A DNA stretch of 64,000 nt from NCBI RefSeq assembly GCF_001563225.1, contig NZ_CP014206.1:2356001-2420000 (forward strand), written 5' to 3'. Position 1 is the first letter of the stretch. Every line of letters starts with the position of its first letter. Positions 53,556-62,199 of this stretch are shown one piece after another. The notes under the pieces were generated by a model. The model was not told the DNA's origin. It did no database searches and was given only the letters and a program-made list of their open reading frames with translations. A program made the translations under genes and the position numbers. The stretch is from Pseudodesulfovibrio indicus. Its GTDB lineage: Bacteria > Desulfobacterota > Desulfovibrionia > Desulfovibrionales > Desulfovibrionaceae.

Positions 53556-54522
53556 ACCAGTCGAGCAGCCGTTTCTGGCCCTGGAGCCGCCTGATCCAGC
53601 CCACCTCCTGGGTCACCTCGCAGACGCCGAGGTAGGTCCCGTCGTCCCCGTAGACCGGAAAATAGCGAATGAGGATGGTCTCTTCGCCCATATCGATCCA
53701 GAATTCCGCCTTGTCGTGGGTCCCCGCCTTGAACCCCTCGACGATCTTCTCCACCGTGTCCACGGACTTCTGCGGGTGGCATTTCTGCACCTTGCGCCCG
53801 ACCACGGACCGGGTCCGGGCGAATATCTTGGGCTTGTCCAGCTTGTTGAAGTAGGCGACCGTGTCCTCGGCGTCCACGAAGGTGACCTCGAAGGGCAGGG
53901 TCTCCAGGATGCCGTGCAGCTGGTCCGGGGTGAGGTTTTCCACCAGCCGCGTGCGCATCTTTCCGACGCTCTCCATCTCCTCGATCATGGCCAGGAAATT
54001 TTCCTTGGCCCGGTTCCCGTAGGCGGCGAGGTCAATGGCGTTGAAGGCGTCCACCAGTCCGGCCCCTTCGTCCGGGGAGAGCACCTGGCGGCCCATGGCG
54101 TAGAGCACGTCGTTCTCCTTCCAGATGTGTTCCGCCCGGATGCGCAGATAGTCCATCCCCTCCCGGCAAAAGTTGTCCCTCTCCTCCGGAGAGAGGGTGT
54201 CGAGGCCGGGGACGGCGAGCATCATCCGGGCCAGGAGCTCGCGCTCGGCCTCGTGCTCGCGGAGCATGACCCCCAGGGGGCCGCCCTCCACCGGGATGCC
54301 CTTTTGGTGCATCAGCGGGAAGAGATGGTCCTCCTCCTTGCGGTTGTGGACCTTGTCCCCGAACTCCAGCAGGAAATCCAGTGCGCGGGTCAGCTGCGTC
54401 GGGTCGTGCCGTCCCTGTTCCAGGGCGTCGAGGTTCTGCTTCAGAACGGCCATGGCGCGTTCGATGAGCTCATGCTCGTGGACCAGGTAGGTGTCCCATT
54501 TTTCGAATTGTGCGGTCTCCAT
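53554..54522 (-). CDS. Hemerythrin-PAS domain protein
   Basis: The protein has 322 residues. The start METAQFEKWD at 54522 is preferred to an upstream extension of 32 residues. The N-terminal half has hemerythrin-like helices with paired His/Glu: YLVHEHELIERAM, KVHNRKEEDHLFPLMH, VMLREHEAERELLARMM and RAEHIWKENDVLYAMG. They can hold a di-iron site for O2 or NO. Residues about 210-315 form a PAS domain of the DUF438/PAS_10 kind (VTFVDAEDTVAYFNKL, YGDDGTYLGVCEVTQEVGWI). Such proteins sense oxygen or redox in anaerobes; no output domain is attached. Confidence 0.85.
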   Translation of the reverse strand: METAQFEKWDTYLVHEHELIERAMAVLKQNLDALEQGRHDPTQLTRALDFLLEFGDKVHNRKEEDHLFPLMHQKGIPVEGGPLGVMLREHEAERELLARMMLAVPGLDTLSPEERDNFCREGMDYLRIRAEHIWKENDVLYAMGRQVLSPDEGAGLVDAFNAIDLAAYGNRAKENFLAMIEEMESVGKMRTRLVENLTPDQLHGILETLPFEVTFVDAEDTVAYFNKLDKPKIFARTRSVVGRKVQKCHPQKSVDTVEKIVEGFKAGTHDKAEFWIDMGEETILIRYFPVYGDDGTYLGVCEVTQEVGWIRRLQGQKRLLDW

Positions 54523-54664
54523 CTTAGCCTGCCTCGCTTGATCGTGTCCTGCGCGGCTGCCGCTCAGGGGCGGCGGGCGTGCCGATACGGCGGTTCCCGC
54601 GCAGGGGGGAGCCGCCATTCTCGGACTTTGCCTCGCCTCGGGGACGGTGTCCAGTCTTCAAGGA

Positions 54665-56194
54665 TTATAAATCGACGGGGCGGGCCAGGGAGGTCTCCAG
54701 GCCGGGGTCCAGGTCCACGCGCAGGGTGCCTTCCTTGCGGTCCACGGCCACCTGGCCGAGGTTGAATCCCTTGACCTTGCGCACGTCCTTGACCAGGGCG
54801 TACATGACGTCCGCCTTACCGTCGTCCTTGCGGTAGCTCTTCAGTCCGCAGAGCACGGCGGCCTGGACCAGGCTCTGCTCCGGGACCGCCTGGCCGGGGT
54901 GGTCGCGCTTGAGGATGACGTGGGAGCTGGGGCCGTCCTCCACGTGGAACCAGTAGTCGAAGGGCGAGGCGGCCTTGCTCAGGATGTCGTGGTTGGCCTT
55001 CTTGTTCTTGCCCCGGATGACGGTGAACCCGTCCGTGGTGCGGAACAGGCTGACGGCCAGCCCCCGGAACCGCTTGGGCAGGGCGGCGGGGCCTTCGGAG
55101 CCGTCGGCTGCCTTGCCGGGCGCGGGCTGCGGGGTCAGGCTGCCTTCGTCGATGCGGGCGAGCTGCTCGAGCAGCTCGGCGCGGCGGCGGGCCACGTGGG
55201 GGAACCCGCGCTGCGCCTTGGACGCCAGCTTGAAATAGCGCTCCATGTTTTCGGTGGGCGAGAGGTGCGGATTCAGCGGTACGGTCATGGGGCCGTGCTC
55301 GGGGTGGGCCACGTCCACGGACTCCAGCCCCTCGGCGTCCTTGAACCGGTACAGCTCGGCCTGCAACGCCTCGGCCCGGACCTGTTCGTCGAGCAGCGCG
55401 CTCAGCCGCCCCTCCTCCTCGTCCAGCCGGGCCAGGTTGCGCTTCACCTTCTTGCGCAGCCGCTTGAGCTGGAGGGTCTGTCCCTTGTCCTCCTCCATTT
55501 CCAGCATGGGGAACAGGTCGCGTTCGCCGTAGGCCGTGGCCGCCTCCAGGGCGGACTCGAAGGTCTCGGCGTCCCTGGTCGCGGGCCAGGCCAGGGGCGC
55601 GGCCCATCCGTCGCCCTGGCGGGCCAGGTGGAAGGTCTCGGACGAACCGGTGGCCACGTTGAAATACAGCGCGTGGGCCTGGTCCTCGGGCAGCGCGGCC
55701 AGGGCCTGGCGCAGGGGCGGGGAGATGTGCGGGTATTCGCGCCAGATGTCCGGGTCGCCCAGGACGTCCTCCAGGGCGGGCCAGTCCGGCGCGTCGCCGA
55801 ACCCGGCGGGCAATTCGTCCTCAAGGGACATCCCGCTGCGGCAGTCGAAAAGCAGGAAAGTCTTGCCGTCCGGGTCGGTGCGCGGGGAGAGGTGCAGGGC
55901 CAGGCGCAGGGAGGGCCAGTCGGCCACCGCGCCCAGTATCTTGCGGTTTCTCAGCCGCTTGCGGAACCACATGGCCATGGCCGGGGCGGTCTGCGGGTTG
56001 ACCGGCTTGGTGTTGGACAGAAATAAATGGCCCGCCGGTCGGGCGGGCCTGAATATCAGATGCAGGGGGTGGCCCGGGTTCTGGATGTCGAGCACCCATA
56101 CGCCGGGGGCCGGGCCGAATACCTTGTCGATCCGGCGGCCAGTAAGAGCGGGCGCAAGTCCGGCGCAGAGGAAGCGGAAAAAGTTGGCTTCCAT
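54665..56194 (-). CDS. rqcH: NFACT-family ribosome quality-control protein RqcH
   Basis: This 509-residue protein belongs to the Rqc2/FbpA family, which adds C-terminal Ala tails to peptides stalled on large ribosomal subunits. The NFACT-N domain runs to about 200. A long basic coiled coil follows (LQLKRLRKKVKRNLARLDEE, about 250-270), and the NFACT-R domain is at about 400-500 (TVIRGKNKKANHDILSKAAS, DYWFHVEDGPSSHVILKRDH). It lies 27 bases after dksA on the minus strand and is probably cotranscribed with it. Confidence 0.88.
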   Translation of the reverse strand: MEANFFRFLCAGLAPALTGRRIDKVFGPAPGVWVLDIQNPGHPLHLIFRPARPAGHLFLSNTKPVNPQTAPAMAMWFRKRLRNRKILGAVADWPSLRLALHLSPRTDPDGKTFLLFDCRSGMSLEDELPAGFGDAPDWPALEDVLGDPDIWREYPHISPPLRQALAALPEDQAHALYFNVATGSSETFHLARQGDGWAAPLAWPATRDAETFESALEAATAYGERDLFPMLEMEEDKGQTLQLKRLRKKVKRNLARLDEEEGRLSALLDEQVRAEALQAELYRFKDAEGLESVDVAHPEHGPMTVPLNPHLSPTENMERYFKLASKAQRGFPHVARRRAELLEQLARIDEGSLTPQPAPGKAADGSEGPAALPKRFRGLAVSLFRTTDGFTVIRGKNKKANHDILSKAASPFDYWFHVEDGPSSHVILKRDHPGQAVPEQSLVQAAVLCGLKSYRKDDGKADVMYALVKDVRKVKGFNLGQVAVDRKEGTLRVDLDPGLETSLARPVDL

Positions 56195-56221
56195 GGCCGG
56201 TATGCGCAGAGAGGACGGCGG

Positions 56222-56584
56222 CTAGTCGCCGCGAACGGCCTCGTCTTCTTCCTGTTTGCTCTTGCAGTTGATGCAGAGCGTGGTCATGGGCCGGGCCTTG
56301 AGGCGCGGGATGGAGATGTCGTCGCCGCATTCCTGGCAGAGGCCGAACTCGCCGTCGTCGATGCGGTTGATGGCCTTCTGAATCTTCTTGATCAGCTTGC
56401 GTTCGCGGTCGCGCAGCCGCAGGGTGAACGCGCGGTCGCTCTCGGCCGTGGCCCGGTCAGCGGGATCGGCGTAGACTTCGCCCGACTCGGTCATGTCCTC
56501 AATGGTAGCCTCGCTCTTCTTGAGGATGTCGTCGAGCATGCCGTTAAGGGTTTCCTTGAAGTACTTCAGATCATTCGCTTCCAT
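56222..56584 (-). CDS. dksA: DksA/TraR-family RNA polymerase-binding regulator
   Basis: This 120-residue protein is shorter than E. coli DksA (151). A coiled-coil stem (about 1-75) carries DPADRATAESDRAFTLRLRD, whose tip Asp/Ala residues contact the polymerase secondary channel. The zinc finger is CQECGDDISIPRLKARPM with a second pair CINC. With ppGpp such proteins redirect transcription in the stringent response. First gene before rqcH, with its own promoter upstream. Confidence 0.9.
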   Translation of the reverse strand: MEANDLKYFKETLNGMLDDILKKSEATIEDMTESGEVYADPADRATAESDRAFTLRLRDRERKLIKKIQKAINRIDDGEFGLCQECGDDISIPRLKARPMTTLCINCKSKQEEDEAVRGD

Positions 56585-56664
56585 TATGAACCTCCCCTCT
56601 AGGAGTGGGCAGTCTGTTGAGGAGTCGCGGGTGTAACCCCTTTTTTAACGAATTAAAGCGCGTT

Positions 56665-56692
56665 GGTATACCAAAAAGGGTCTAAAAGTAAA
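56665..56692 (-). promoter_or_regulatory. dksA promoter
   Basis: On the minus strand TTTACT (56692-56687), 16 bases, TATACC (56670-56665) with TGG in front as an extended -10. The -10 lies inside a perfect 12-base palindrome TTGGTATACCAA (56663-56674) that could also be an operator. The predicted leader is about 74 bases. Confidence 0.55.
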
Positions 56693-56762
56693 GTCTTTCC
56701 ATTAGGCCAAAAATTCCAGGGAGTTCATGTGTTCCCGATTCTCAAAAAAATTTAAAATACGC

Positions 56763-56791
56763 TTGACACCCAAAGGGGTCGCGGGTAAACA
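56763..56791 (+). promoter_or_regulatory. Promoter of the tRNA-Gly/Cys cluster
   Basis: TTGACA (56763-56768), 17 bases, TAAACA (56786-56791), about 12 bases before the first tRNA start region. The -35 matches consensus exactly. Confidence 0.6.
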
Positions 56792-56808
56792 GTGGTTCGC
56801 TTTTGAGG

Positions 56809-56883
<75 letters not shown>

Positions 56884-56890
56884 AAACGAT

Positions 56891-56965
<75 letters not shown>

Positions 56966-56969
56966 CTCG

Positions 56970-57044
<75 letters not shown>

Positions 57045-57054
57045 GGAGAACATG

Positions 57055-57081
57055 GCCGGTCTCGACGAGACCGGCTTTTTT
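57055..57081 (+). terminator. Terminator-like hairpin after tRNA-Gly copy 2
   Basis: Stem GCCGGTCTC/GAGACCGGC (57055-57063 with 57067-57075), loop GAC, six T. The next tRNA starts only 22 bases later with no promoter visible, so readthrough must occur. Confidence 0.85.
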
Positions 57082-57103
57082 AGGGCACAACCGCCGCATA
57101 CGG

Positions 57104-57178
<75 letters not shown>

Positions 57179-57188
57179 AGAGAACAAG

Positions 57189-57213
57189 GCCGGTCCCACG
57201 GGACCGGCTTTTT
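57189..57213 (+). terminator. Terminator after tRNA-Gly copy 3
   Basis: Stem GCCGGTCCC/GGGACCGGC (57189-57197 with 57200-57208) then five T. The flank resembles that of copy 2 with paired changes in the stem. Confidence 0.85.
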
Positions 57214-57375
57214 CTTTGTCCCCAGTTCTGCGGGTGTGTTTCTCCAACCTTCCGTAATGATTTTACTTCCAAAAAAGTGAAACTTTTTGGCGACAATCCG
57301 GCGCGCCCGGTATGGTCCCTGCACTGGTGATCGGGACGGCAACAATTTCCCGAAGCGAAACCCGTCCAGGACACC

Positions 57376-58326
57376 ATGAGCAAGATAACCATTCCATACG
57401 AATCCGCCGGGAGGCGCGGCGCAGCGAGTCTGCTGACCGGTTCCCCCCTGGCCTCGGCGACCATCCAGGCCCGCAACTTCACGGCCATGGTCCATCCCCC
57501 GGCGCAGGCCATCGCCCCGGATTTCTATACCCGCGACTCCCTGGCCGCCGACGTGGAGCGGCTCTGCGATCCCGCCGAGCCGGTCAGCGACGCCCGGTTG
57601 CTCAATGTGGCGGTGAAGTACTTTTTTGCCTACGTGTTCGACGGCGCACACAACGACTCCGTGCCCTACGGCGAGCTGGCCGAGCTGTATGAGCGGTTCT
57701 CGCGCCACCAGTCCATGAACGAGCCGAATGACGACATCGAGACCATGAACCGGCTGCGCATGTGGTCCCCGGTGCTGCGCGTGCTGGCGGACGCCCCCCG
57801 GGCGGCCCACGTCATGCGCTCGGTCATCTGCCGCGAGAGCGCACCCCTGGCCGGGCAGCCGTTCATCGGCGTGGACATCGGAGCCGGAACCGGCGTCATG
57901 CTCCTGGCGCTCCAGATCCTGGCCCGCCGCTGCGGCTCTTCGGACGTCCAGACCCTGGGCTACCAGTTCGACCTGGTCTCCGGGGAGCGGACCCACGATA
58001 TGGTCCACGCCCTGGGTGCGGGCAGCGTCATGCTCGCGGACCCGTCCCGCGCGAACGCCTTCAACCTCCTGCGGGGCCGGGAGATCGGCTTCGTGGCCAA
58101 CGAGGTCCTTGCAGGGGTGCAGCAGTCCCTGACCGCGGGCAACTGCTTCCATAAATACAGGGCGTTTTTCTCGGCCGTGGGGGAGAGCGTGGAGCAGGCG
58201 ATCTTTTTCCCGGAAGGGTTGATCGCCCACAGCGCGGCCAGCCGCGCCTCGGTGATCCTGGCCCGCGAGAACGGGTTCCAGCCCCCGGCGGAATACCTGG
58301 ACGAGCAGTTCATCCCCAGGGGCTGA
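57376..58326 (+). CDS. SAM-dependent methyltransferase-like protein, probably frameshifted at its end
   Basis: The annotated frame gives 316 residues. Helical N-terminal 160 residues are followed by a class I methyltransferase-like nucleotide loop GVDIGAGTG (165-173) and a Rossmann-type remainder. The last codons FIPRG run into TGA at 58324. If one G is added to the GGGG run at 58319-58322 the frame continues as GLILEGKVLPMHRLGGDFY to a TAG at 58389, which looks like the natural end. The substrate is unknown. A hairpin at 57269-57290 lies upstream. Confidence 0.75.
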   Translation: MSKITIPYESAGRRGAASLLTGSPLASATIQARNFTAMVHPPAQAIAPDFYTRDSLAADVERLCDPAEPVSDARLLNVAVKYFFAYVFDGAHNDSVPYGELAELYERFSRHQSMNEPNDDIETMNRLRMWSPVLRVLADAPRAAHVMRSVICRESAPLAGQPFIGVDIGAGTGVMLLALQILARRCGSSDVQTLGYQFDLVSGERTHDMVHALGAGSVMLADPSRANAFNLLRGREIGFVANEVLAGVQQSLTAGNCFHKYRAFFSAVGESVEQAIFFPEGLIAHSAASRASVILARENGFQPPAEYLDEQFIPRG

Positions 58327-58641
58327 TCCTGGAGGGCAAGGTCCTGCCCATGCACAGGCTCGGCGGGGATTTCTATCGCTACCTGACGTAGCCGGGATGC
58401 CTCCGGCGGCCAGGGCGCTGCCCTGGACCCGCTCAAGAACCTCTTGAAAGAGGTTCTTGAGAATCTCCAGAACTTTTTGGTGCCGCTTCGCGGGCCGTGC
58501 GTCAGCATGGTCCGCTATTTTTTGTTTATAGGTTGTATTTAACTTTTCTCCGCATCGAAGCACTTAATCCCGCGTCCGCGCCCCGCGCAGCGGCGGCAAA
58601 AATGTTCAGGAGGGAAGAGGGGGCCGGGGAAGTCGGCTCCA
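58327..58641. repeat. Intergenic palindromic repeat element
   Basis: After the end of the methyltransferase frame (to 58391 in the shifted frame), nested palindromes occur: CCAGGGC-GCT-GCCCTGG (58410-58426), then CTCAAGAACCTCT with AGAGGTTCTTGAG (58432-58461, 13-bp stem, loop TGAA), then CAGAACTTTTTGGTGCCGCT to about 58499. The wording resembles intergenic repeats common in Desulfovibrio genomes. The remainder to 58641 holds no gene that I can support. Confidence 0.55.
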
Positions 58642-59508
58642 TCAGCCCCACAGGGCGATGATGGCGGCTCCGGCGGTCATGATGGCGGTGCCGAGCAGCC
58701 GGTAGCGGATGCCGGTTTCCTTGAAGAGCAGCCAGCCGTACAGCACGGAAAGCAACCCTGCAGTCCGCTTGATGGTGATCATGTAGGCCGCCGCCGTCAG
58801 GTTCATGGCAAGGTTGTGGCAGGCGGCCTCGGCAAAGACGATCAGCCCGGCAACGAGACCGAGCAGCGGCCTGCGGGTGAGATTCTTGAGGGATGCCTTG
58901 CCCGTCAGGATCAGGATGAGGGTCAGCACAAGGCCGTACAGGGAAAAGATGACCAGGGCCGCGAACAGGGGCGAGGATTCGAGGATGATGACCTTGCCGC
59001 CCACCGAGGTCAGCCCGAACAGCACGGCGACCGCGAGCATGATGGCCGAGCCGGGTTCGTGCCAGACGGCTCTTATGGGGCCGAGCAAGCCGTATTTGGC
59101 CGAATCGAGATTGAGCACGTAGCCGCCCGCGACCACCAGGAGCATGCCCGTCACGCCGAGCGCGGAGAGGTGCTCGTCCAGGATGAGCCCGCCGGTCAGC
59201 AGCACGAAGACCGGGGTGAAGCTCAGGAAGGGCAGGGTCAGCGACAGGGGCGACAGGCGGATGGCCCGGTAATAGAGTATGATGGCGACCATGAGCAGCG
59301 GGAGGACCCAGGCCAGGTGCGGCAGGAACCCCGGTCCGATGGGCGGAATGTCGATGACCGGCAGGGCGGCGAGGAAGAACGGCAGCCCGTAGAAATAGGG
59401 GATGAGGCTCATCTCCCAGGCGGAGAGGTCCGAGAAGAACCGTTTGATGAACGCGGAGTTGGAGGCCATGAAAAAGGCGGCCCCCACGGACAGCAGGAAC
59501 CAGGTCAC
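58642..59508 (-). CDS. EamA/DMT-family transporter
   Basis: This 288-residue protein has about ten helices in two EamA repeats (first ending near PFLSFTPVFVLLTGGLILDE, second near TIKRTAGLLSVLYGWLLFKE). It starts at GTG 59508, overlapping the stop of the upstream gene by four bases (GTGA). DMT-family members export amino acids, nucleotides or metabolites; the substrate cannot be told. Confidence 0.88.
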   Translation of the reverse strand: MTWFLLSVGAAFFMASNSAFIKRFFSDLSAWEMSLIPYFYGLPFFLAALPVIDIPPIGPGFLPHLAWVLPLLMVAIILYYRAIRLSPLSLTLPFLSFTPVFVLLTGGLILDEHLSALGVTGMLLVVAGGYVLNLDSAKYGLLGPIRAVWHEPGSAIMLAVAVLFGLTSVGGKVIILESSPLFAALVIFSLYGLVLTLILILTGKASLKNLTRRPLLGLVAGLIVFAEAACHNLAMNLTAAAYMITIKRTAGLLSVLYGWLLFKETGIRYRLLGTAIMTAGAAIIALWG

Positions 59509-60509
59509 TGGGTGCGGCCGCCGGAATCGGCGCGCGAGCTCACCCCGCCCTCGAAGGACCACGCCGTGATCCGCCCCTCGGGGTCGAGGCGCGCGGTCAG
59601 GGTGAAGGGCAGGGGGTGGCCGGAGTAGAACCGCGCGAGCACCGGGTTGGTGGAGGTGAAGCGCAGGTCGTGGAAGACCAGGGTCCGTCCGTCGCCGTCC
59701 GTCCTTTCGCTGTAATAGGGCCACTTGGAGAACCAGGCGTAGGTGGCGAACATGGAGACCTGCCGGCCCAGCTCGTCCAGGTACGCCTTGTCCGCGCGCC
59801 GGACGCGCAGCGGGGCGGCCGGGCCGTCGTCGCCGAACAGGTCGATGGTGTCCAGCAGGTAGTCCGGCCCGTCGGTGACCACCACCTTCCAGTAGCGCGG
59901 CGACAGGGCGTCCGGGGTGACGTGGACCTTGTCGTGGGCCACCCCCTTGCGGATCAGCTCCTCGGCGTACAGCTCCTGGAGCAGCGCCCCGCCCGCCATG
60001 TTGGCCAGGGGGTAGGCGAAATACCAGAGCATGCCGATCACGGCGATCAGGTGCCTGCGCCGCTTCGCGATCAGGGCCGCGCCGATGAGGGCGAGGGCGG
60101 TCAAGGTGAACAGCGGGTCGATGATGAACGCCCCGTCCAGGGCGAAACGGTGGTTGGAGAAGGGGGCCAGCAGCTGGGTCCCGTAGGTCGTGATCAGGTC
60201 GAGCCAGACGTGGGTCAGGGCCAGGACGTAGAACAGGGCGGCGCTCTTGAGATACGGCGTGCGCCGCGAGACGAGCTTGTATATCCCGGCCAGGACCAGG
60301 GCCAGGACCAGCGCGCCGAAAAACGAGGTGGAGACGCCCCGGTGATAGAGGAGATCGAACTCGGGGTCGGAGCCGCCGAAAAAGATGTCCGCGTCCGGCA
60401 TCCATGAGGCGAAGACCGCGAAGGGCAGGAGATAACGCGCTTCGGGGAACCACTTCCGCGCGGCCAGCCCGCCCATGAGGCCGGAGGAGAGGTGCGTGAC
60501 CGGATCCAT
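59505..60509 (-). CDS. YdjM/DUF457-family membrane metal-dependent hydrolase
   Basis: The protein has 334 residues. The start at 60509 (MDPVTHLSSGLMGGLAARKW) fits the family, with an early His6. Further metal-ligand-like residues are in ASWMPDADIFFGG, YHRGVSTS and LALTHVWLDLITTYGTQLLA. Several membrane helices span residues 80-190, followed by a soluble C-terminal domain of about 140 residues. Relatives are inner-membrane phospholipase C-like hydrolases. The function is inferred from the family only. Confidence 0.82.
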   Translation of the reverse strand: MDPVTHLSSGLMGGLAARKWFPEARYLLPFAVFASWMPDADIFFGGSDPEFDLLYHRGVSTSFFGALVLALVLAGIYKLVSRRTPYLKSAALFYVLALTHVWLDLITTYGTQLLAPFSNHRFALDGAFIIDPLFTLTALALIGAALIAKRRRHLIAVIGMLWYFAYPLANMAGGALLQELYAEELIRKGVAHDKVHVTPDALSPRYWKVVVTDGPDYLLDTIDLFGDDGPAAPLRVRRADKAYLDELGRQVSMFATYAWFSKWPYYSERTDGDGRTLVFHDLRFTSTNPVLARFYSGHPLPFTLTARLDPEGRITAWSFEGGVSSRADSGGRTQ

Positions 60510-60615
60510 GCGAGGGGTATACCTTGCGGCGGATATATTGTAAAAAACAAACTTGCGGTTTGCCGGTGCCGCAGGTAAAGACCGGGAAAATTGCAGGAAA
60601 GGAGCCAGACGCGTC

Positions 60616-61263
60616 ATGCAGAAACCGTCCGTCGGCGTCGCCCTCGAAGGGCTGCCCTATATCGTCATCGCAGCGTTCACCACGCTGATTTTCGCCATCA
60701 TCGGCTGCTGGCCCGTGGCCGTCATCGGCCTGGCCGCAACCGCCTTCATCGGCCATTTCTTCCGCGACCCCGAGCGGGTCGGCCCGGAGGACGCCGATGC
60801 CGTGTGCTCCCCCGCGGACGGCAAGGTCATCAAGGTCTCCCGCGAGCCGGACCCGGTCTCGGGCGAGATGCGCCAGGTGATCGCCATCTTCATGAACGTC
60901 TTCAACGTCCACGTGAACCGCATGCCGGTCAGCGGCAAGGTCGAGCTGATCCGCTACATTCCCGGCAAGTTCTTTAACGCCTCCTTCGACAAGGCGAGCA
61001 AGGACAACGAGCGCAACGTGGTGGTCGTCACCGGCAAGGGCAACCAGCGGTTCACCATGGTCCAGATCGCCGGGCTCATCGCCAGGCGCATCGTCTGCTG
61101 GGCCGAACCGGCCGACAAACTCAAGCGCGGCGAGCGGTTTGGTTTGATCAAGTTCGGTTCAAGAGTTGACCTTTACATGCCGGATGGCTATGTACCACTT
61201 GTCAGCGTCGGCCAGAAGGTCGTCGCGGGCGAGACCTCCCTGGCGGAAAAACGGACCGCCTGA
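60616..61263 (+). CDS. psd: Phosphatidylserine decarboxylase, short (archaeal/Gram-positive) type
   Basis: The 215-residue proenzyme cleaves itself to form a pyruvoyl group. The start at 60616 follows AGGAAAGGAG. An N-terminal hydrophobic hairpin (about 12-46) precedes GHFFRDPERV and CSPADGKVIKVSREPDPVSG. The catalytic cleavage site is the GS of IKFGSRVDLYMPDG near residue 183. It makes phosphatidylethanolamine at the inner membrane and is followed by pssA, the preceding pathway step. Confidence 0.95.
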   Translation: MQKPSVGVALEGLPYIVIAAFTTLIFAIIGCWPVAVIGLAATAFIGHFFRDPERVGPEDADAVCSPADGKVIKVSREPDPVSGEMRQVIAIFMNVFNVHVNRMPVSGKVELIRYIPGKFFNASFDKASKDNERNVVVVTGKGNQRFTMVQIAGLIARRIVCWAEPADKLKRGERFGLIKFGSRVDLYMPDGYVPLVSVGQKVVAGETSLAEKRTA

Positions 61264-61305
61264 TACGGGAAATAGTTTTTAATAGGTTTAAATGGTTAAG
61301 GAAAA

Positions 61306-62058
61306 ATGCCGCGCCATAAAAGTGTCTACCTTCTGCCGAACCTGCTGACCACGGCCAGCTTGTTTGTCGGCTTTCTGGGACTGACCTGGGCCATCCAGGG
61401 GGATTACGCCTCCTGCGCCCTGTGCATCCTGGCGAGCTGCGTGTTCGACGGACTGGACGGCAAGGTGGCGCGCATCACCAACACGCAGAGCGAATTCGGC
61501 GTCCAGCTCGACTCCCTGGCCGACCTGGTCGCCTTCGGCGTGGTTCCCGCCATGATGACCTACCTGTGGCTCCTGAACGACTTCGGTCGGCTCGGCCTGA
61601 TGGCCGCCTTCCTGTTCATGGCCTGCGGCGCGCTCCGGCTCGCCCGGTTCAACGTTCAGGCCGCCACCACCTCCAAGAAGCATTTCGTGGGGCTGCCCAT
61701 TCCCGCGGCGGCCTGCACCCTGGCGACCCTGGTGCTCTTCACCGAGTACGTGCCGCAGGAGTACATGCACTCCGTGGTTTCCGTGGGCACGTTGGTCCTC
61801 GTCTACGTGCTGTCCTTCTTCATGGTCAGCACCGTCCGCTTCTACTCCTTCAAAGAAATCAGCGCGTTCAAGGCCCATCCCTTCAGCTGGATGGTGACCG
61901 CGATCCTGCTCTTTTCGCTCATTGCCTCGCGCCCCAAGGTGCTCGGCTTCCTTTTCTTCCTGGGCTACCTCGTGTCCGGGCCTCTCTACACCCTTTTCCT
62001 ACTATCCCGTACCAACAAGCGACTACTACGGGACAGCTCCAAGGAAGAGCTAGGCTAG
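61306..62058 (+). CDS. pssA: CDP-diacylglycerol-serine O-phosphatidyltransferase
   Basis: This 250-residue integral membrane enzyme makes phosphatidylserine from CDP-diacylglycerol and serine. The CDP-alcohol motif DG-x2-DG-x2-AR-x8-G-x3-D-x3-D is present: DGLDGKVARITNTQSEFG then VQLDSLAD (about 45-70). Eight hydrophobic segments are predicted. It lies 42 bases after psd in one operon, so PS is made and decarboxylated by neighbouring gene products. Confidence 0.95.
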   Translation: MPRHKSVYLLPNLLTTASLFVGFLGLTWAIQGDYASCALCILASCVFDGLDGKVARITNTQSEFGVQLDSLADLVAFGVVPAMMTYLWLLNDFGRLGLMAAFLFMACGALRLARFNVQAATTSKKHFVGLPIPAAACTLATLVLFTEYVPQEYMHSVVSVGTLVLVYVLSFFMVSTVRFYSFKEISAFKAHPFSWMVTAILLFSLIASRPKVLGFLFFLGYLVSGPLYTLFLLSRTNKRLLRDSSKEELG

Positions 62059-62199
62059 CTCTCACCATCCCATATTAGTACGTCGTACTGACCCCTGATC
62101 GCCACGCTCCCCGTGCGGGTTTTGCGTTTGGCGGTTGCATACCCTTTGGCAAACATTTAGAACAGACACCCCGCAGAGGGTGAACCATCGGAGGATACC
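62059..62199 (+). promoter_or_regulatory. Upstream region of leuA
   Basis: A perfect 13-base palindrome AGTACG-T-CGTACT lies at 62077-62089. A short GC-rich dyad (CCCGTGCGGG) with a T run follows at about 62114-62127. The ribosome site GGAGGATACC precedes the ATG at 62200. No Leu-rich leader peptide was found. Confidence 0.4.

Noticed and set aside
58642-60912. A 756-residue minus-strand frame spanning EamA and YdjM-like genes
   Set aside because: Only its C-terminal part (EamA) is real; the rest is an out-of-frame reading of the hydrolase gene and the antisense of psd.
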